NCBI GenBank assembly: GCA_040756735.1
Contig: JBFLYC010000004.1
Location: 116,757 to 180,756, forward strand
Source of the DNA: JBFLYC01 sp040756735
GTDB taxonomy: Bacteria; Bacillota; DSM-16504; Desulfitibacterales; Desulfitibacteraceae
DNA length: 64,000 nucleotides
Reading direction: 5' to 3'
Both the position numbers and the translations under genes were made by a program. Below are positions 36,430 through 45,374 of this stretch, piece by piece (within the stretch, counting starts at the first letter, position 1; every line of letters begins with the position of its first letter). Below the pieces are notes generated by a model. That model searched no databases. It worked only from the letters and a program-made list of their open reading frames with translations, and was not told the DNA's origin.

Positions 36430-37345
36430 GCCGCGTAAACGCTTGGTTTCAAGGTCAGGGGACACACCTCTTGCAGAGGAATGTCCCCAACGTATGAATG
36501 TCCCCAACGTAGGTCAGGGGACACACCACCTTGCATGATGCAAGATGCAAGATGCAGGAAGCAAGATTTACTCATGCCTCTTGCTTCACGCTTCTTGTCT
36601 CTTGAACAGAGGAATGTCCCCAACGTATGTCAGGGGACACACCACCTTGCAGGATGCATGATGCAAGATGCAGGAAGCAAGATTTACTCATGCCTCTTGC
36701 TTCACGCTTCTTGTCTCTTGAACAGAGGAATGTCCCCAACGTATGTCAGGGGACACACCACCTTGCAGGATGCATGATGCAAGATGCAGGAAGCAAGATT
36801 TACTCATGCCTCTTGCTTCACGCTTCTTGTCTCTTGAACAGAGGAATGTCCCCAACGTAGGTCAGGGGACACACCACCTTGCAGGATGCATGATGCAAGA
36901 TGCAGGAAGCAAGATTTACTCATGCCTCTTGCTTCACGCTTCTTGTCTCTTGAACAGAGGAATGTCCCCAACGTAGGTCAGGGGACACACCTCCTTGCAG
37001 GATGCATGATGCAAGATGNNNNNNNNNNNNNNNNNNNNNNNNNNNNNNNNNNNNNNNNNNNNNNNNNNNNNNNNNNNNNNNNNNNNNNNNNNNNNNNNNN
37101 NNNNNNNNNNNNNNNNNNGGGGACACACCACCTTGCATGATGCAAGATGCAAGATGCAGGAAGCAAGATTTACTCATGCCTCTTGCTTCACGCTTCTTGT
37201 CTCTTGAACAGAGGAATGTCCCCAACGTAGGTCAGGGGACACACCACCTTGCAGGATGCATGATGCAAGATGCAGGAAGCAAGATTTACTCATGCCTCTT
37301 GCTTCACGCTTCTTGTCTCTTGAACAGAGGAATGTCCCCAACGTA
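36430..37345 (+). repeat. 116-bp tandem repeat array interrupted by an assembly gap
   Basis: The landmark GAGGAATGTCCCC recurs at 36609, 36725, 36841, 36957, 37211 and 37327. The spacing is exactly 116 bp wherever no gap intervenes, and degenerate copies precede it from about 36430. Each unit has two inverted repeats: TGTCCCC...GGGGACA, and GAAGCAAGA...TCTTGCTTC. Short GATGCAT/GATGCAA/GATGCAG steps also occur. The ORFs across it on both strands are by-products of the repeat. It is not CRISPR, as there are no unique spacers. Confidence 0.92.
37019..37118. other. Assembly gap of 100 N
   Basis: A run of exactly 100 N lies inside the repeat array, so the true copy number is unknown. One hundred N is a usual placeholder length. 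Confidence 0.99.
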
Positions 37346-37357
37346 CAAGGTACAACA

Positions 37358-37388
37358 ACAGGCCGGTCTTTAATCTAAACCGGCCTGT
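37358..37388 (+). terminator. GC-rich hairpin after the repeat array
   Basis: ACAGGCCGGT (37358-37367) pairs perfectly with ACCGGCCTGT (37379-37388). No T run follows in the plus direction, so termination is uncertain. Confidence 0.5.
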
Positions 37389-37474
37389 ATGCATGCACAA
37401 AACTTTAAAGGTTGAAAAAAGCTTAAAGGATCTATTCTTTAAGGTTGATAGGCGAATGGAAGATGGTGATATAG

Positions 37475-38858
37475 TTGGGTATAATTTTAAAATTTACCTT
37501 GCGCAACATCAAAGAAAATAAGTTTCGTACTTTCTTGATAGTGTTGTCAGTAGTTCTATCCACGGCGCTTTATTTCGGTTCTATAGGTCTATCTAAAACC
37601 ATAGAAAAAACCTATGTGAATTATTTGACCAAGTGATGATCTTGATTATGCTGTAAGCGTTGTAAGGGCTTCCGGTGTTTATAAGGTGAACAGGGATGAA
37701 GTGATAAGGCTGAATATATTAGCCTATGACCTTGAAGATCTTTATAAAATGCATAGAATTGTCCTGGCTGAGTATTCAAGAATAGAACCCTTTAGCGGGC
37801 GTACCATTATCATCAGTGAGAATACTGCTGAGCAATATGGCTTGGAGTTGGGACAAAGCATTAAAATTGAAATAAATGAGCAGCCTGTGCATTTCCGTAT
37901 TGCAGGTATTGCCAGGCCGGTAGGCTTGTTCCAGGAAGATGGTCGAAATGTTTATGCTGTTGTTCCCAAGGAATATCTCAATGCCTTGTATCAGGTTAGG
38001 GGTAAGGCAACACTGTATATATTAAATTAAAGGACCCTTCCATGAAGGAAGAATATATAAGAAAGATTGGTGAAGCGTATCAGCGCTATGGTGTATCTGA
38101 AACCATTAAAGATGCGGATATCAAGGAATACACCAGGCAGATATCCAGCCCCTTTTTAATGATGGTTACCACCGTTATGCTTATCAGCATCTTTATCATC
38201 TATACGTCTTTCAAGGTTATAGCCTACGAGAGGATACCCATGATAGGTACCTTTCGCAGTGTGGGTGCCACGAAAAGAATGGTCAACATGGTTTTTCTCT
38301 CTGAAAGCCTGCTTTACGGTATTCTTGGCGGCGCTTTAGGGTGCCTCTTAGGTATAGGCTTCTTAAGTGTCATGGCAAAAATGATGACTCCTAACTGGAT
38401 GGCAGGTCTGGAGACAAGGGTTGTATTTACTCCCTTTCAGGTCTTGAGTTCGTTTTTTATGGCTGTTGCCTTATCCTTTGGCAGCGCATATTTTCCTATT
38501 CGTAAGGCTACCAAGATACCCATTTAATTTTATTATCAGTATCCTTGAACGACGGCGATCCTTTGCTATTTTACGTTCAGTGGGCATGTCACGAAAGCAG
38601 ACCCTAGGGATGCTGGTTGTTGAAGCAATGACAGGAGGCCTTGTAGCAGGACTAGTGGGAGTTGTGGGAGGGCTTTTATCCATTTCAGCTATACCCCTGA
38701 TTCTCAGGGATATGGGTTTAAGGGGTGACATGCTGTACGACATTATTATATTTGTATTTGCCGTTTTTGCCGGAATTTTTGTCTCAGTTGTGGCTGCGTT
38801 GAGCCCGGCCATTAAGATTTCTAAGATGAATGTGATTACAGCTCTTAAATATGAGTAG
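37475..38858 (+). pseudogene. FtsX/MacB-type ABC permease, fragmented
   Basis: Four pieces in different frames together resemble a permease of about 800 residues. Piece one (37475-37636) is the N-terminal membrane segment (KFTLRNIKENKFRTFLIVLS). Piece two (about 37637-38030) is an extracellular MacB_PCD part (GRTIIISENTAEQYGLELGQ). Piece three (38042-38527) holds the first FtsX domain (MIGTFRSVGATKRMV). Piece four (about 38524-38858) holds the second (ERRRSFAILRSVGMSRKQ). Several frameshifts and apparent internal losses separate them. The ATPase and adaptor genes downstream are intact, so the transporter has lost its channel unless another permease substitutes. Confidence 0.82.
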
Positions 38859-38929
38859 CAAGTAAGTTAAGGATACAAAAATCATATTCTCTGTAGTAGA
38901 GTAAGCGCAAGTTTAACGGAGGTGAAAGG

Positions 38930-39607
38930 ATGGAAGTTGTCGTTAAAGCTATTGGCGTGCATAAGACATTTCAGATGGGGGAAGTTAGCCTGGAGGTTTT
39001 AAAGGGAATTGACCTTGAGATACATGCAGGTGAATTTGTTTCCATTATGGGTCCATCTGGATCTGGAAAGAGCACCTTATTGTATCTATTAGGGGGGTTG
39101 GATAAACCCACTAAGGGTCAAATTCTAGTTCTAGGACAGGATATTTCTCAAATGAAAGACGTTGATGAGAGCAGGATGCGCAGGAGAAACGTCGGTTTTG
39201 TCTTTCAATTCTATAATCTTATTCCTAATTTAAGTGTAGAGGATAATATTATGCTTCCAATCCTGTTAGACGGACAGAAGCTAAAGACCTACAAGGAAAC
39301 CCTGGATGATATACTTGAGGTAGTAGGATTGGCAGATCGGAGGAAGCACACTCCCAGGGAACTGTCGGGCGGGCAGCAGCAGCGGGTCGCCATTGCCAGG
39401 GCTCTGATCAACCAGCCGGAAATAGTTTTGGCTGATGAACCGACAGGGAACCTAGACAGTAAAACAACAACTGAGATTTTAGAGCTTTTCCAAAAAATAA
39501 ACCGTGAAAAACAAAAAACAATTGTACAGGTTACTCATTCCAGGGATGCAGCTGAATATGGAAACAGAATTATCCATGTTATGGATGGAAAGGTGTGGAA
39601 CTCATGA
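38930..39607 (+). CDS. ABC transporter ATPase, LolD/MacB type
   Basis: This 225-residue ATPase has Walker A GPSGSGKST, Q-loop VFQFYNLIP, signature LSGGQQQRVAIARAL and Walker B VLADEPTGNLDS. It fits the subfamily that pairs with FtsX-like permeases for lipoprotein release, peptide export or drug efflux. The matching permease gene just upstream is broken. ATG 38930 has a GGAGGTGAAAGG site. Its stop overlaps the start of the adaptor gene (ATGA). Confidence 0.94.
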   Translation: MEVVVKAIGVHKTFQMGEVSLEVLKGIDLEIHAGEFVSIMGPSGSGKSTLLYLLGGLDKPTKGQILVLGQDISQMKDVDESRMRRRNVGFVFQFYNLIPNLSVEDNIMLPILLDGQKLKTYKETLDDILEVVGLADRRKHTPRELSGGQQQRVAIARALINQPEIVLADEPTGNLDSKTTTEILELFQKINREKQKTIVQVTHSRDAAEYGNRIIHVMDGKVWNS

Positions 39608-40593
39608 TTAGATTGAAAAATACTGTAATAATATTTATCATTGTTGGCTTATTGCTGATCGCTGCAGCATGTGGAAAGAAAGCTGATGATGCTGACCAGG
39701 CTTTTACTGAAGAACCGGAAATTAAGCACACCGTATCAGCTTTTGGAGTAGTAAAGGCCTCTGAAAAGAAGAATATTACCATTGATTTTCCTGCTGTACT
39801 TGAACAGCTTATGGTTAAAAACGGCCAGCGGGTAGTTATGGGAGAAGAACTGGTTGTGCTCAATGTGGATGAATATATGAGGCAAACTCGAAACAAGGAA
39901 CTTGAGTTAAGTATGGCCAAACTAGAATTAGAAAGGTTAAGCAGGGAGTCCGGCAAAACTGCCAATGACCTTGAATTGGCCAGGAAAGCACATGCTGCTG
40001 CTTTAGAGGAACTGCAAAAAAAAGATACTCTTTATCAGGAGGGGGCTGTTACCCTTGCCGATCTACAAAGCTATCAAAGGACTGTTGATGAAAAAGAAAA
40101 GGCAGTAAAGAATTTAGAATTAGCTTTAGGAAGCGGAGATGATGCTCCGGAAATCAGGATGCAAAAAAGCAGAATTGCCTTATTAGAAAATGACCTGTCC
40201 TGGATGAAAAGTCGTTTTAATAAGAGTTACCTGCGGGATAATGTAATTATTTCCGATTTGGAAAACGCAGTTGTCTATGATATAGGTTATGCTCCAGGTG
40301 ATCCTCTTAGTGAGGGTAAAAAGGTCTTAAGTTTGTTGGATTTTGATAGTCTTATTATTGAAGCAGATGTATCTGAAGAGTTTATTGGAGAGGTAAATTT
40401 AGGAGCGCCTGTTGCCATAACTGCCCTGGCAGATTATAACAGGGTATATAATGGAGAGGTAACAAGCATAGCCGGCATTACCATTGATAAGAGGGGAGAA
40501 ACCATTGTCCCTGTTGAAATAAAAATACTTGACAATGATGGTTCTTTACTTCCAGGGTTTAATGTGGATGTGGAAATTGAAAGGCAGTTTTAG
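39604..40593 (+). CDS. HlyD/MacA-like adaptor lipoprotein
   Basis: This 329-residue exported protein has a hydrophobic N-terminus ending in a probable lipobox (LLIAAACGKK), so it is likely lipid-anchored. A biotinyl-lipoyl-like half (VLEQLMVKNGQRVVMGEELVVLN), a coiled-coil hairpin at about residues 90-205 and a beta-barrel part (IIEADVSEEFIGEVNLGAPV) follow, as in MacA/YknX proteins. It would join the ABC permease to the extracellular side. It is translationally coupled to the ATPase by an ATGA overlap. Substrate unknown. Confidence 0.85.
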   Translation: MIRLKNTVIIFIIVGLLLIAAACGKKADDADQAFTEEPEIKHTVSAFGVVKASEKKNITIDFPAVLEQLMVKNGQRVVMGEELVVLNVDEYMRQTRNKELELSMAKLELERLSRESGKTANDLELARKAHAAALEELQKKDTLYQEGAVTLADLQSYQRTVDEKEKAVKNLELALGSGDDAPEIRMQKSRIALLENDLSWMKSRFNKSYLRDNVIISDLENAVVYDIGYAPGDPLSEGKKVLSLLDFDSLIIEADVSEEFIGEVNLGAPVAITALADYNRVYNGEVTSIAGITIDKRGETIVPVEIKILDNDGSLLPGFNVDVEIERQF

Positions 40594-40652
40594 GGAAACA
40601 TTTAATTTTAAATTCATAAGCTATATGATATACTGGACAAGGGGGATGCTAA

Positions 40653-41225
40653 ATGTTGGATCAAGAGCTGTTAAATAATATATTAAATGAAGTTAAATCA
40701 GTTAAAACTGATGTTCAATCAATTAATACTGATGTTAAATCACTCAAAACTGAAGTTGAAACAGTTAAATCTGACGTTAAATCACTTAAAACTGAAGTTG
40801 AAACAGTTAAATCTGAAGTTAAATCACTCAAAACTGAAGTTGAAACAGTTAAATCTGACGTTAAATCACTTAAAACTGAAGTTGAAACAGTTAAATCTGA
40901 CGTTAAATTACTCAAAACTGAAGTCAGATCAGTTAAAAAAGAAGTTGATTCAGTTAAAAGTGAAGTGAGATCAGTCAAAAAAGACGTTGATTCAGTTAAA
41001 AGTGAAGTTAAGTCAATTAAAACTCAGCAACAAGAAGACCATTTGATTTTAAAGGCTTTAGAGCATAAAGCAGATATTAATAAAGCAGAACATGACAAAA
41101 TGATTGATGATATTGCTCATATGGATGGACATTTGAAAAATATCAATGAAAATTTAAATGCGGTAAAAGAAATAATAGGAAGACATGAAGTAGATATTAC
41201 AGTATTAAAGCGCAGACCGGTTTGA
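40653..41225 (+). CDS. Coiled-coil protein built from repeated heptads
   Basis: This 190-residue soluble protein consists mostly of a long coiled coil. About residues 10-125 follow a strict seven-residue pattern (VKSLKTE, VETVKSD) with Val or Leu at the core positions. Four near-identical 42-bp DNA units (40734-40901) encode the centre. The C-terminal part (about 130-190; HKADINKAEHDKMIDDIAHMDGHL) is less regular. ATG 40653 is preceded by GGGGGATG. No signal peptide or membrane segment is seen. Function unknown. The repeats could change in number by slippage, always in frame. Confidence 0.75.
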   Translation: MLDQELLNNILNEVKSVKTDVQSINTDVKSLKTEVETVKSDVKSLKTEVETVKSEVKSLKTEVETVKSDVKSLKTEVETVKSDVKLLKTEVRSVKKEVDSVKSEVRSVKKDVDSVKSEVKSIKTQQQEDHLILKALEHKADINKAEHDKMIDDIAHMDGHLKNINENLNAVKEIIGRHEVDITVLKRRPV

Positions 41226-41272
41226 ACCCGAGTATGGATTAATCCCCCTATACAAAAGAAAAAAGCATTGCA

Positions 41273-41312
41273 GCATTCCTGGCTTTGTTTTATGGCCGGG
41301 AATGCTTTTTTG
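41273..41312 (+). terminator. Terminator after the coiled-coil gene
   Basis: GCATTCCTGGC (41273-41283) pairs with GGCCGGGAATGC (41294-41305), followed by TTTTTT. Confidence 0.85.
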
Positions 41313-41362
41313 TGCAAAAAAATAAAAATAATAAGCAGGAATTTTAGGAGTTGTGTAGAAAT

Positions 41363-41459
41363 AGAATGTACAGCAATGTTGTACCTTGTCTTGTATTGCC
41401 GCACATTCTGTTTTGTAAGGTAGGGGGAGATTGGCTGAGGAAAAATGCACAGCAATGTT
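41363..41459 (+). promoter_or_regulatory. Three related sites before the IclR gene, possible operators
   Basis: AATGTACAGCAATGTT (41365-41380) and AATGCACAGCAATGTT (41444-41459) are direct near-copies 79 bp apart. TATTGCCGCACATTCT (about 41394-41409) is a related copy in reverse. They fill the spacer before the iclR-type gene and could be its binding sites. Confidence 0.45.
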
Positions 41460-41562
41460 AGTATTAACTAAAAAGATTAATTTTTTTGTAATTTTTTCAA
41501 AACACTGTACGATAATAACAAACGCTAAATACAATAACGGTATTTTAAAGAGGTGAAAGCTT

Positions 41563-42342
41563 TTGAAGAAAAAAACAAATGGTGTGCAATCAGTGGATAG
41601 AGCTATATCTATTTTGGATCAGCTCGAAAAATCTTCCGTACCTCTGGGTGTTACTGAGATTAGCAAAAGGTTAGATCTTCATAAGAGTACTGTTTTTGGT
41701 TTGCTTTCCACATTAGAAAACAGAGGTTTTGTTTCGCAGTGTCAAGAAAGTGGTAAATACAAATTGGGGTTAAGGCTCTTTGAACTGGGAAGAAGAGTTC
41801 AAGAAAACATGGATCTTAGGGCTCAAGTAAATCCTTATTTAAAAAGCTTGGTGGAGAGATTTCAAGAAACTGCCCATCTGGTTGTTAAAAACAATAATGA
41901 TGTCGTTTACATAGATAAGGTAGATGGTCCTCAAGCTATTCGCATGTATTCGCAAATAGGTAGAAGCACTCCTATTCACTGTACAGGAGTTGGCAAAGCC
42001 TTGTTGGCCTTTTTGCCTGAAAGTGAACAGGAAAAAATATTGGAAAGTATTGAACTTCATCCATTTACCCATAAAACAATAACAGATAAAGATGTACTTA
42101 AGAAGGAGCTCAGCGAAATAAAGAAAAGAGGATATAGCATTGATGATGAAGAGATAGAAATTGGACTACGGTGCATAGGTGTTCCAATACTTGATCATAA
42201 TGGAATTGCTGTAGCTTCTATCAGTATAGCAGGTCCAACTACTCGGATGACTAACGAAAAGGTTAATATGATTATTGAACCTTTAAAGGAAGCAGCGATG
42301 TGTATTTCTGAAACATTAGGTTTTAAGCCTAGTATTAAATGA
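41563..42342 (+). CDS. IclR-family transcription regulator
   Basis: This 259-residue regulator has a winged-helix domain (about 1-75; SVDRAISILDQLEKS, GVTEISKRLDLHKSTVFGLLSTL) and the IclR effector domain (about 80-255; STPIHCTGVGKALLAFLP, RGYSIDDEEIEIGLRCIGVPI). It starts at TTG 41563 behind AAAGAGGTGAAAGC. IclR proteins usually control the adjacent catabolic operon and sense its substrate or an intermediate. Here that means the TRAP transporter and aromatic-type pathway genes downstream. Confidence 0.93.
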   Translation: MKKKTNGVQSVDRAISILDQLEKSSVPLGVTEISKRLDLHKSTVFGLLSTLENRGFVSQCQESGKYKLGLRLFELGRRVQENMDLRAQVNPYLKSLVERFQETAHLVVKNNNDVVYIDKVDGPQAIRMYSQIGRSTPIHCTGVGKALLAFLPESEQEKILESIELHPFTHKTITDKDVLKKELSEIKKRGYSIDDEEIEIGLRCIGVPILDHNGIAVASISIAGPTTRMTNEKVNMIIEPLKEAAMCISETLGFKPSIK

Positions 42343-42463
42343 AAAATTATTAAGAGTGTTTAAGAAGAATATCTAGCTTGTAAAAAACTCGCTTGAGGAG
42401 GTGAATTATTATAGAAATATAAAGTTATCTGTTAACCTAATAATAAAAAAGGGGGAGAAGAAT

Positions 42464-43489
42464 TTGAAAAAAAGATTTATTTTGTTAGTACTTCTTTTAA
42501 TTGGGTTTATGGTTCTTGTAGTTGGATGTGGTGAAAATAAAACTAAACCACAAGATACAAATGGCAAGAAGCAAGTTGCTTTAAAACTTGGGCATGTAAC
42601 TCAAACTTCCCATCCGTATCATATTGCAGCCTTAGCATTTAAAGAGAAGGTTGAAAGTGCAACTGATGGCAGAATAAGTATAGAAATTTATCCAGCCCGC
42701 CAACTTGGTGGTGACAGAGATATGTTAGAGCAGATTCAAAATGGTTCTCTTGATATGGGTTTGATTTCTTCAGCCATATTTAGTGGCTTTACGCCGCTAC
42801 TAGATGGTTTGCAGTTGCCATTTTTAATGGAAAACTACGATGTTTTGCATAAAGCTGTTAAAACAGATGAAGCAAAGGCTTTGCTAGCCGGGCTTGAAGA
42901 AATAAATGTCAAAGGATTAGCGTTTTATGATGCTGGGTTTAGGCATTTTGTTACTGTTAACAAGCCAATTAACGAACCAAGTGATTTGAGAGGTGTAAAG
43001 CTCAGAGTAGTAGAAAGCCCATTGATGTTAGATATTTTTAATACATTAGGAGCAAGCCCAACACCAATGCCCTATGGTGAAATTTATAGTGCTTTACAAA
43101 CAGGGGTTATTGATGGTTTAGAAATGGATTTAAGTGCAATATGGGCGGAAAAACATTTTGAGGTTGCAAATTATGTAGCTTTAAGTAGTCATTTCTCTTT
43201 TCCAACTGTAAACATTATGCATCTGCACAAATGGAACAGTTTGTCTGATGAAGATAAGCAAATAATCGCGGAAGCAGCATGGGAAGCAATTGATGAAAAT
43301 ATGGGCTTACTTAGAGATATTGATGAAAAAATGTTAAACAATATCAAAGGTGAAGGTGTAGATGTTAGAGTGATTGAAGACTTAGGGCCTTTTATTGAAG
43401 AAACTAAATCAGTTTACGAAAAGTACACGAGTCGAGATCCTCGAGTTGAAAGGTTTGTTAATAAAGTATTAGAAATAAAGTCTAAGTAA
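42464..43489 (+). CDS. dctP: TRAP transporter solute-binding lipoprotein, DctP family
   Basis: This 341-residue lipoprotein (lipobox VVGCGENK) is the extracellular receptor of a tripartite TRAP transporter. The DctP fold is visible: LKLGHVTQTSHPYHIAA, RISIEIYPARQLGGDRDMLE, NGSLDMGLIS, and the carboxylate-binding region LRGVKLRVVESPLMLDIF. The conserved Arg in KLRVV usually contacts the carboxyl group of the ligand, so an organic acid is the likely substrate. TTG 42464 is preferred, with GGGGGAG before it. The earlier frame opening at 42401 is not supported. Confidence 0.93.
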   Translation: MKKRFILLVLLLIGFMVLVVGCGENKTKPQDTNGKKQVALKLGHVTQTSHPYHIAALAFKEKVESATDGRISIEIYPARQLGGDRDMLEQIQNGSLDMGLISSAIFSGFTPLLDGLQLPFLMENYDVLHKAVKTDEAKALLAGLEEINVKGLAFYDAGFRHFVTVNKPINEPSDLRGVKLRVVESPLMLDIFNTLGASPTPMPYGEIYSALQTGVIDGLEMDLSAIWAEKHFEVANYVALSSHFSFPTVNIMHLHKWNSLSDEDKQIIAEAAWEAIDENMGLLRDIDEKMLNNIKGEGVDVRVIEDLGPFIEETKSVYEKYTSRDPRVERFVNKVLEIKSK

Positions 43490-43511
43490 TAACTATTGCC
43501 CGTTTAAATGG

Positions 43512-43542
43512 TTTACCCCGGGCTTAACCAGCTTGGGGTAAA
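43512..43542 (+). promoter_or_regulatory. Intercistronic hairpin between dctP and dctQ
   Basis: TTTACCCC (43512-43519) and GGGGTAAA (43535-43542) form an 8-bp stem without a T run. Such hairpins often let binding-protein mRNA accumulate above that of the permease genes. Confidence 0.6.
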
Positions 43543-43576
43543 TTCACTTAAGTAAAGCAAAAAAGGGGGTGAATTA

Positions 43577-44071
43577 GTGTCAAAACTTAGCACACTTATC
43601 AATCAATTGGCTTCCTATATTGTAATAGTATCTATTTTTGTTATGACTGTAGTTGTTATAGTTCAGGTTTTTTGTCGCTATGTTCTAGGTTTTTCTATTT
43701 TTTGGTCTGAAGAATTAGCAAGGTACCTTTTGGTGTGGACTACCTTTTTAGGAGGAAGTGTTGCCTATAAAAAGGCACAGCTAGCTAGTATCAACTTTTT
43801 AGCTGAAAAACTTCCAGCAAGGCCAAGGGCATTAGTTGGTATTTTAGCGCAGATAATGGCCTTAACTTTTATTGTAGTTGCAGCTTACTATGGTTTTAAA
43901 CAGTCATTTTCACCCTCGGTTACAATGCAGGTCTCTCCAGCTATGAGGTTGCCAATGACATATGCATATTTGGCCGTTCCTATTGGGTTTGGAATTATTA
44001 TGATACACAGCATAGAAAACTTGTACAAACACATTTTACTTGCACTTAAAGGAAATGAGGTGGCAGGGTGA
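43577..44071 (+). CDS. dctQ: TRAP transporter small permease
   Basis: This 164-residue membrane protein has four hydrophobic segments, the DctQ pattern. It carries the family signature FCRYVLGFSIFWSEELARYLLVW after the first helix, and GGSVAYKKAQLASI. It joins the binding protein and the large permease. The start is GTG 43577 behind AAGGGGGTG. It overlaps the large permease gene by four bases (GTGA), so the two are translationally coupled. Confidence 0.93.
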   Translation: MSKLSTLINQLASYIVIVSIFVMTVVVIVQVFCRYVLGFSIFWSEELARYLLVWTTFLGGSVAYKKAQLASINFLAEKLPARPRALVGILAQIMALTFIVVAAYYGFKQSFSPSVTMQVSPAMRLPMTYAYLAVPIGFGIIMIHSIENLYKHILLALKGNEVAG

Positions 44072-45342
44072 TAATAACTGTTGCATTTATGGTTTTTCTT
44101 GCATTTGGTATACCAATTGCATTTGTGATAGGTCTTACCGGCTTAACCCATATGCTTCTAACGGGCAATTATACATTTTTACAAAATGTTCCTCAAAGAA
44201 TGTTTGTTGCAGCAGATAATTTCAATTTGTTAGCAATTCCATTTTTTATGTTAGCAGGAGAACTTATGAACTATGGGGGCATTACAATAAGACTAATCAA
44301 TTTGGCAAGGACATTAGTTGGTCATTTAAAAGGAGGTTTGGCCTACGTTAATATTTATACAAGTATGATACTATCTGCATTAATAGGTTCAGCTAATGCA
44401 AATGCTTCTGCAATGAGCAAAACACTTGTACCTGCAATGATAAAAGATGGATATGATAAAGAATACAGCACGGCTGTTACTGCAGCGTCATCAATAATGG
44501 GACCCATTATCCCTCCCAGTATGACAATGATAATTTATGGAGTTGCCGCGGGTGCTTCCATTGGACAGTTGTTCTTAGCAGGTATTGTTCCTGGCATTTT
44601 AATGGCCCTTGCATTTTCAGTACTTACTTTCTATTACGCTCGTAAACGAAATTATCCATATAAAAAACGTAGGGCTCCAGTAAGAAGTATTTTAAAAGCA
44701 TTATTCTCTGCTATTCCGGCTTTGTTAGTACCAATAATTATGATGGGTGGTATAATTTCTGGTGTATTTACGCCTACTGAAGCAGCGGCAGCGGCATCTT
44801 TGATTGCTTTTGTTATAGGTGCCTTTGTTTATAGAGAACTCAAACTAAAACATCTTCCGCAAATATTTCTCTCTACCGGCACTATAACTGCATCGATAAT
44901 GCTTATTGTTGCAACGGCGAATATATTTGGCTGGGTACTTGCAATTGAGCGTATTCCACAAGCTTTTGCTGAATGGATGCTTTCAATTTCATCTAACCCT
45001 ATTGTTGTTCTATTTATGATAAATATTCTATTACTAGTAGTTGGGGCAGTTATGGAAACATTTGCAGCTATAGTGATACTTGTACCAGTTTTTCTGCCAA
45101 TTATAACTCAGTTGGGAATAGACCCTATCCACTTTGGTTTAATTGTGTGCTTAAACTTGGTCATAGGTTTAATAACACCTCCTTTAGGAGTAGTTTTGTT
45201 TGTCACTTCAGCAATAAATGATATTTCTGTTGAAAGATTGACTAGGGCTATAGTTCCTTTCATTCTGGCATCGATAATTGTTTTATTCGTAGTTACGTAT
45301 TTACCAGATATGGTATTGTATATACCCAGAATGTTTTTCTAA
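44068..45342 (+). CDS. dctM: TRAP transporter large permease
   Basis: This 424-residue membrane protein has about eleven to twelve hydrophobic segments and typical DctM motifs: LLAIPFFMLAGELMNYGGI, SANANASAMSKTLVPAM, GPIIPPSMTMIIYG and NLVIGLITPPLGVVLFV. It is the ion-coupled transport channel, commonly driven by sodium. It overlaps dctQ and ends 32 bases before the aldehyde oxidoreductase start, so uptake and oxidation are probably expressed together. Confidence 0.94.
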   Translation: MIITVAFMVFLAFGIPIAFVIGLTGLTHMLLTGNYTFLQNVPQRMFVAADNFNLLAIPFFMLAGELMNYGGITIRLINLARTLVGHLKGGLAYVNIYTSMILSALIGSANANASAMSKTLVPAMIKDGYDKEYSTAVTAASSIMGPIIPPSMTMIIYGVAAGASIGQLFLAGIVPGILMALAFSVLTFYYARKRNYPYKKRRAPVRSILKALFSAIPALLVPIIMMGGIISGVFTPTEAAAAASLIAFVIGAFVYRELKLKHLPQIFLSTGTITASIMLIVATANIFGWVLAIERIPQAFAEWMLSISSNPIVVLFMINILLLVVGAVMETFAAIVILVPVFLPIITQLGIDPIHFGLIVCLNLVIGLITPPLGVVLFVTSAINDISVERLTRAIVPFILASIIVLFVVTYLPDMVLYIPRMFF

Positions 45343-45374
45343 AATACAGATACTGAAGGGTGGATAGACATTAT

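Noticed and set aside
36430..37345. CRISPR array, or coding genes inside the repeats
   Set aside because: Whole 116-bp units repeat almost identically with no unique spacers. The ORFs on both strands repeat with the unit and have no recognisable protein content.
37634..37636. TGA in the ABC permease as selenocysteine
   Set aside because: Several further TGA/TAA codons follow at once in that frame, and the homologous sequence moves to another frame.
40687..40968. Alternative open frames over the coiled-coil repeats on both strands
   Set aside because: They arise because the 42-bp unit happens to lack stops in other frames. Only the frame from 40653 has a ribosome site and a sensible heptad pattern.
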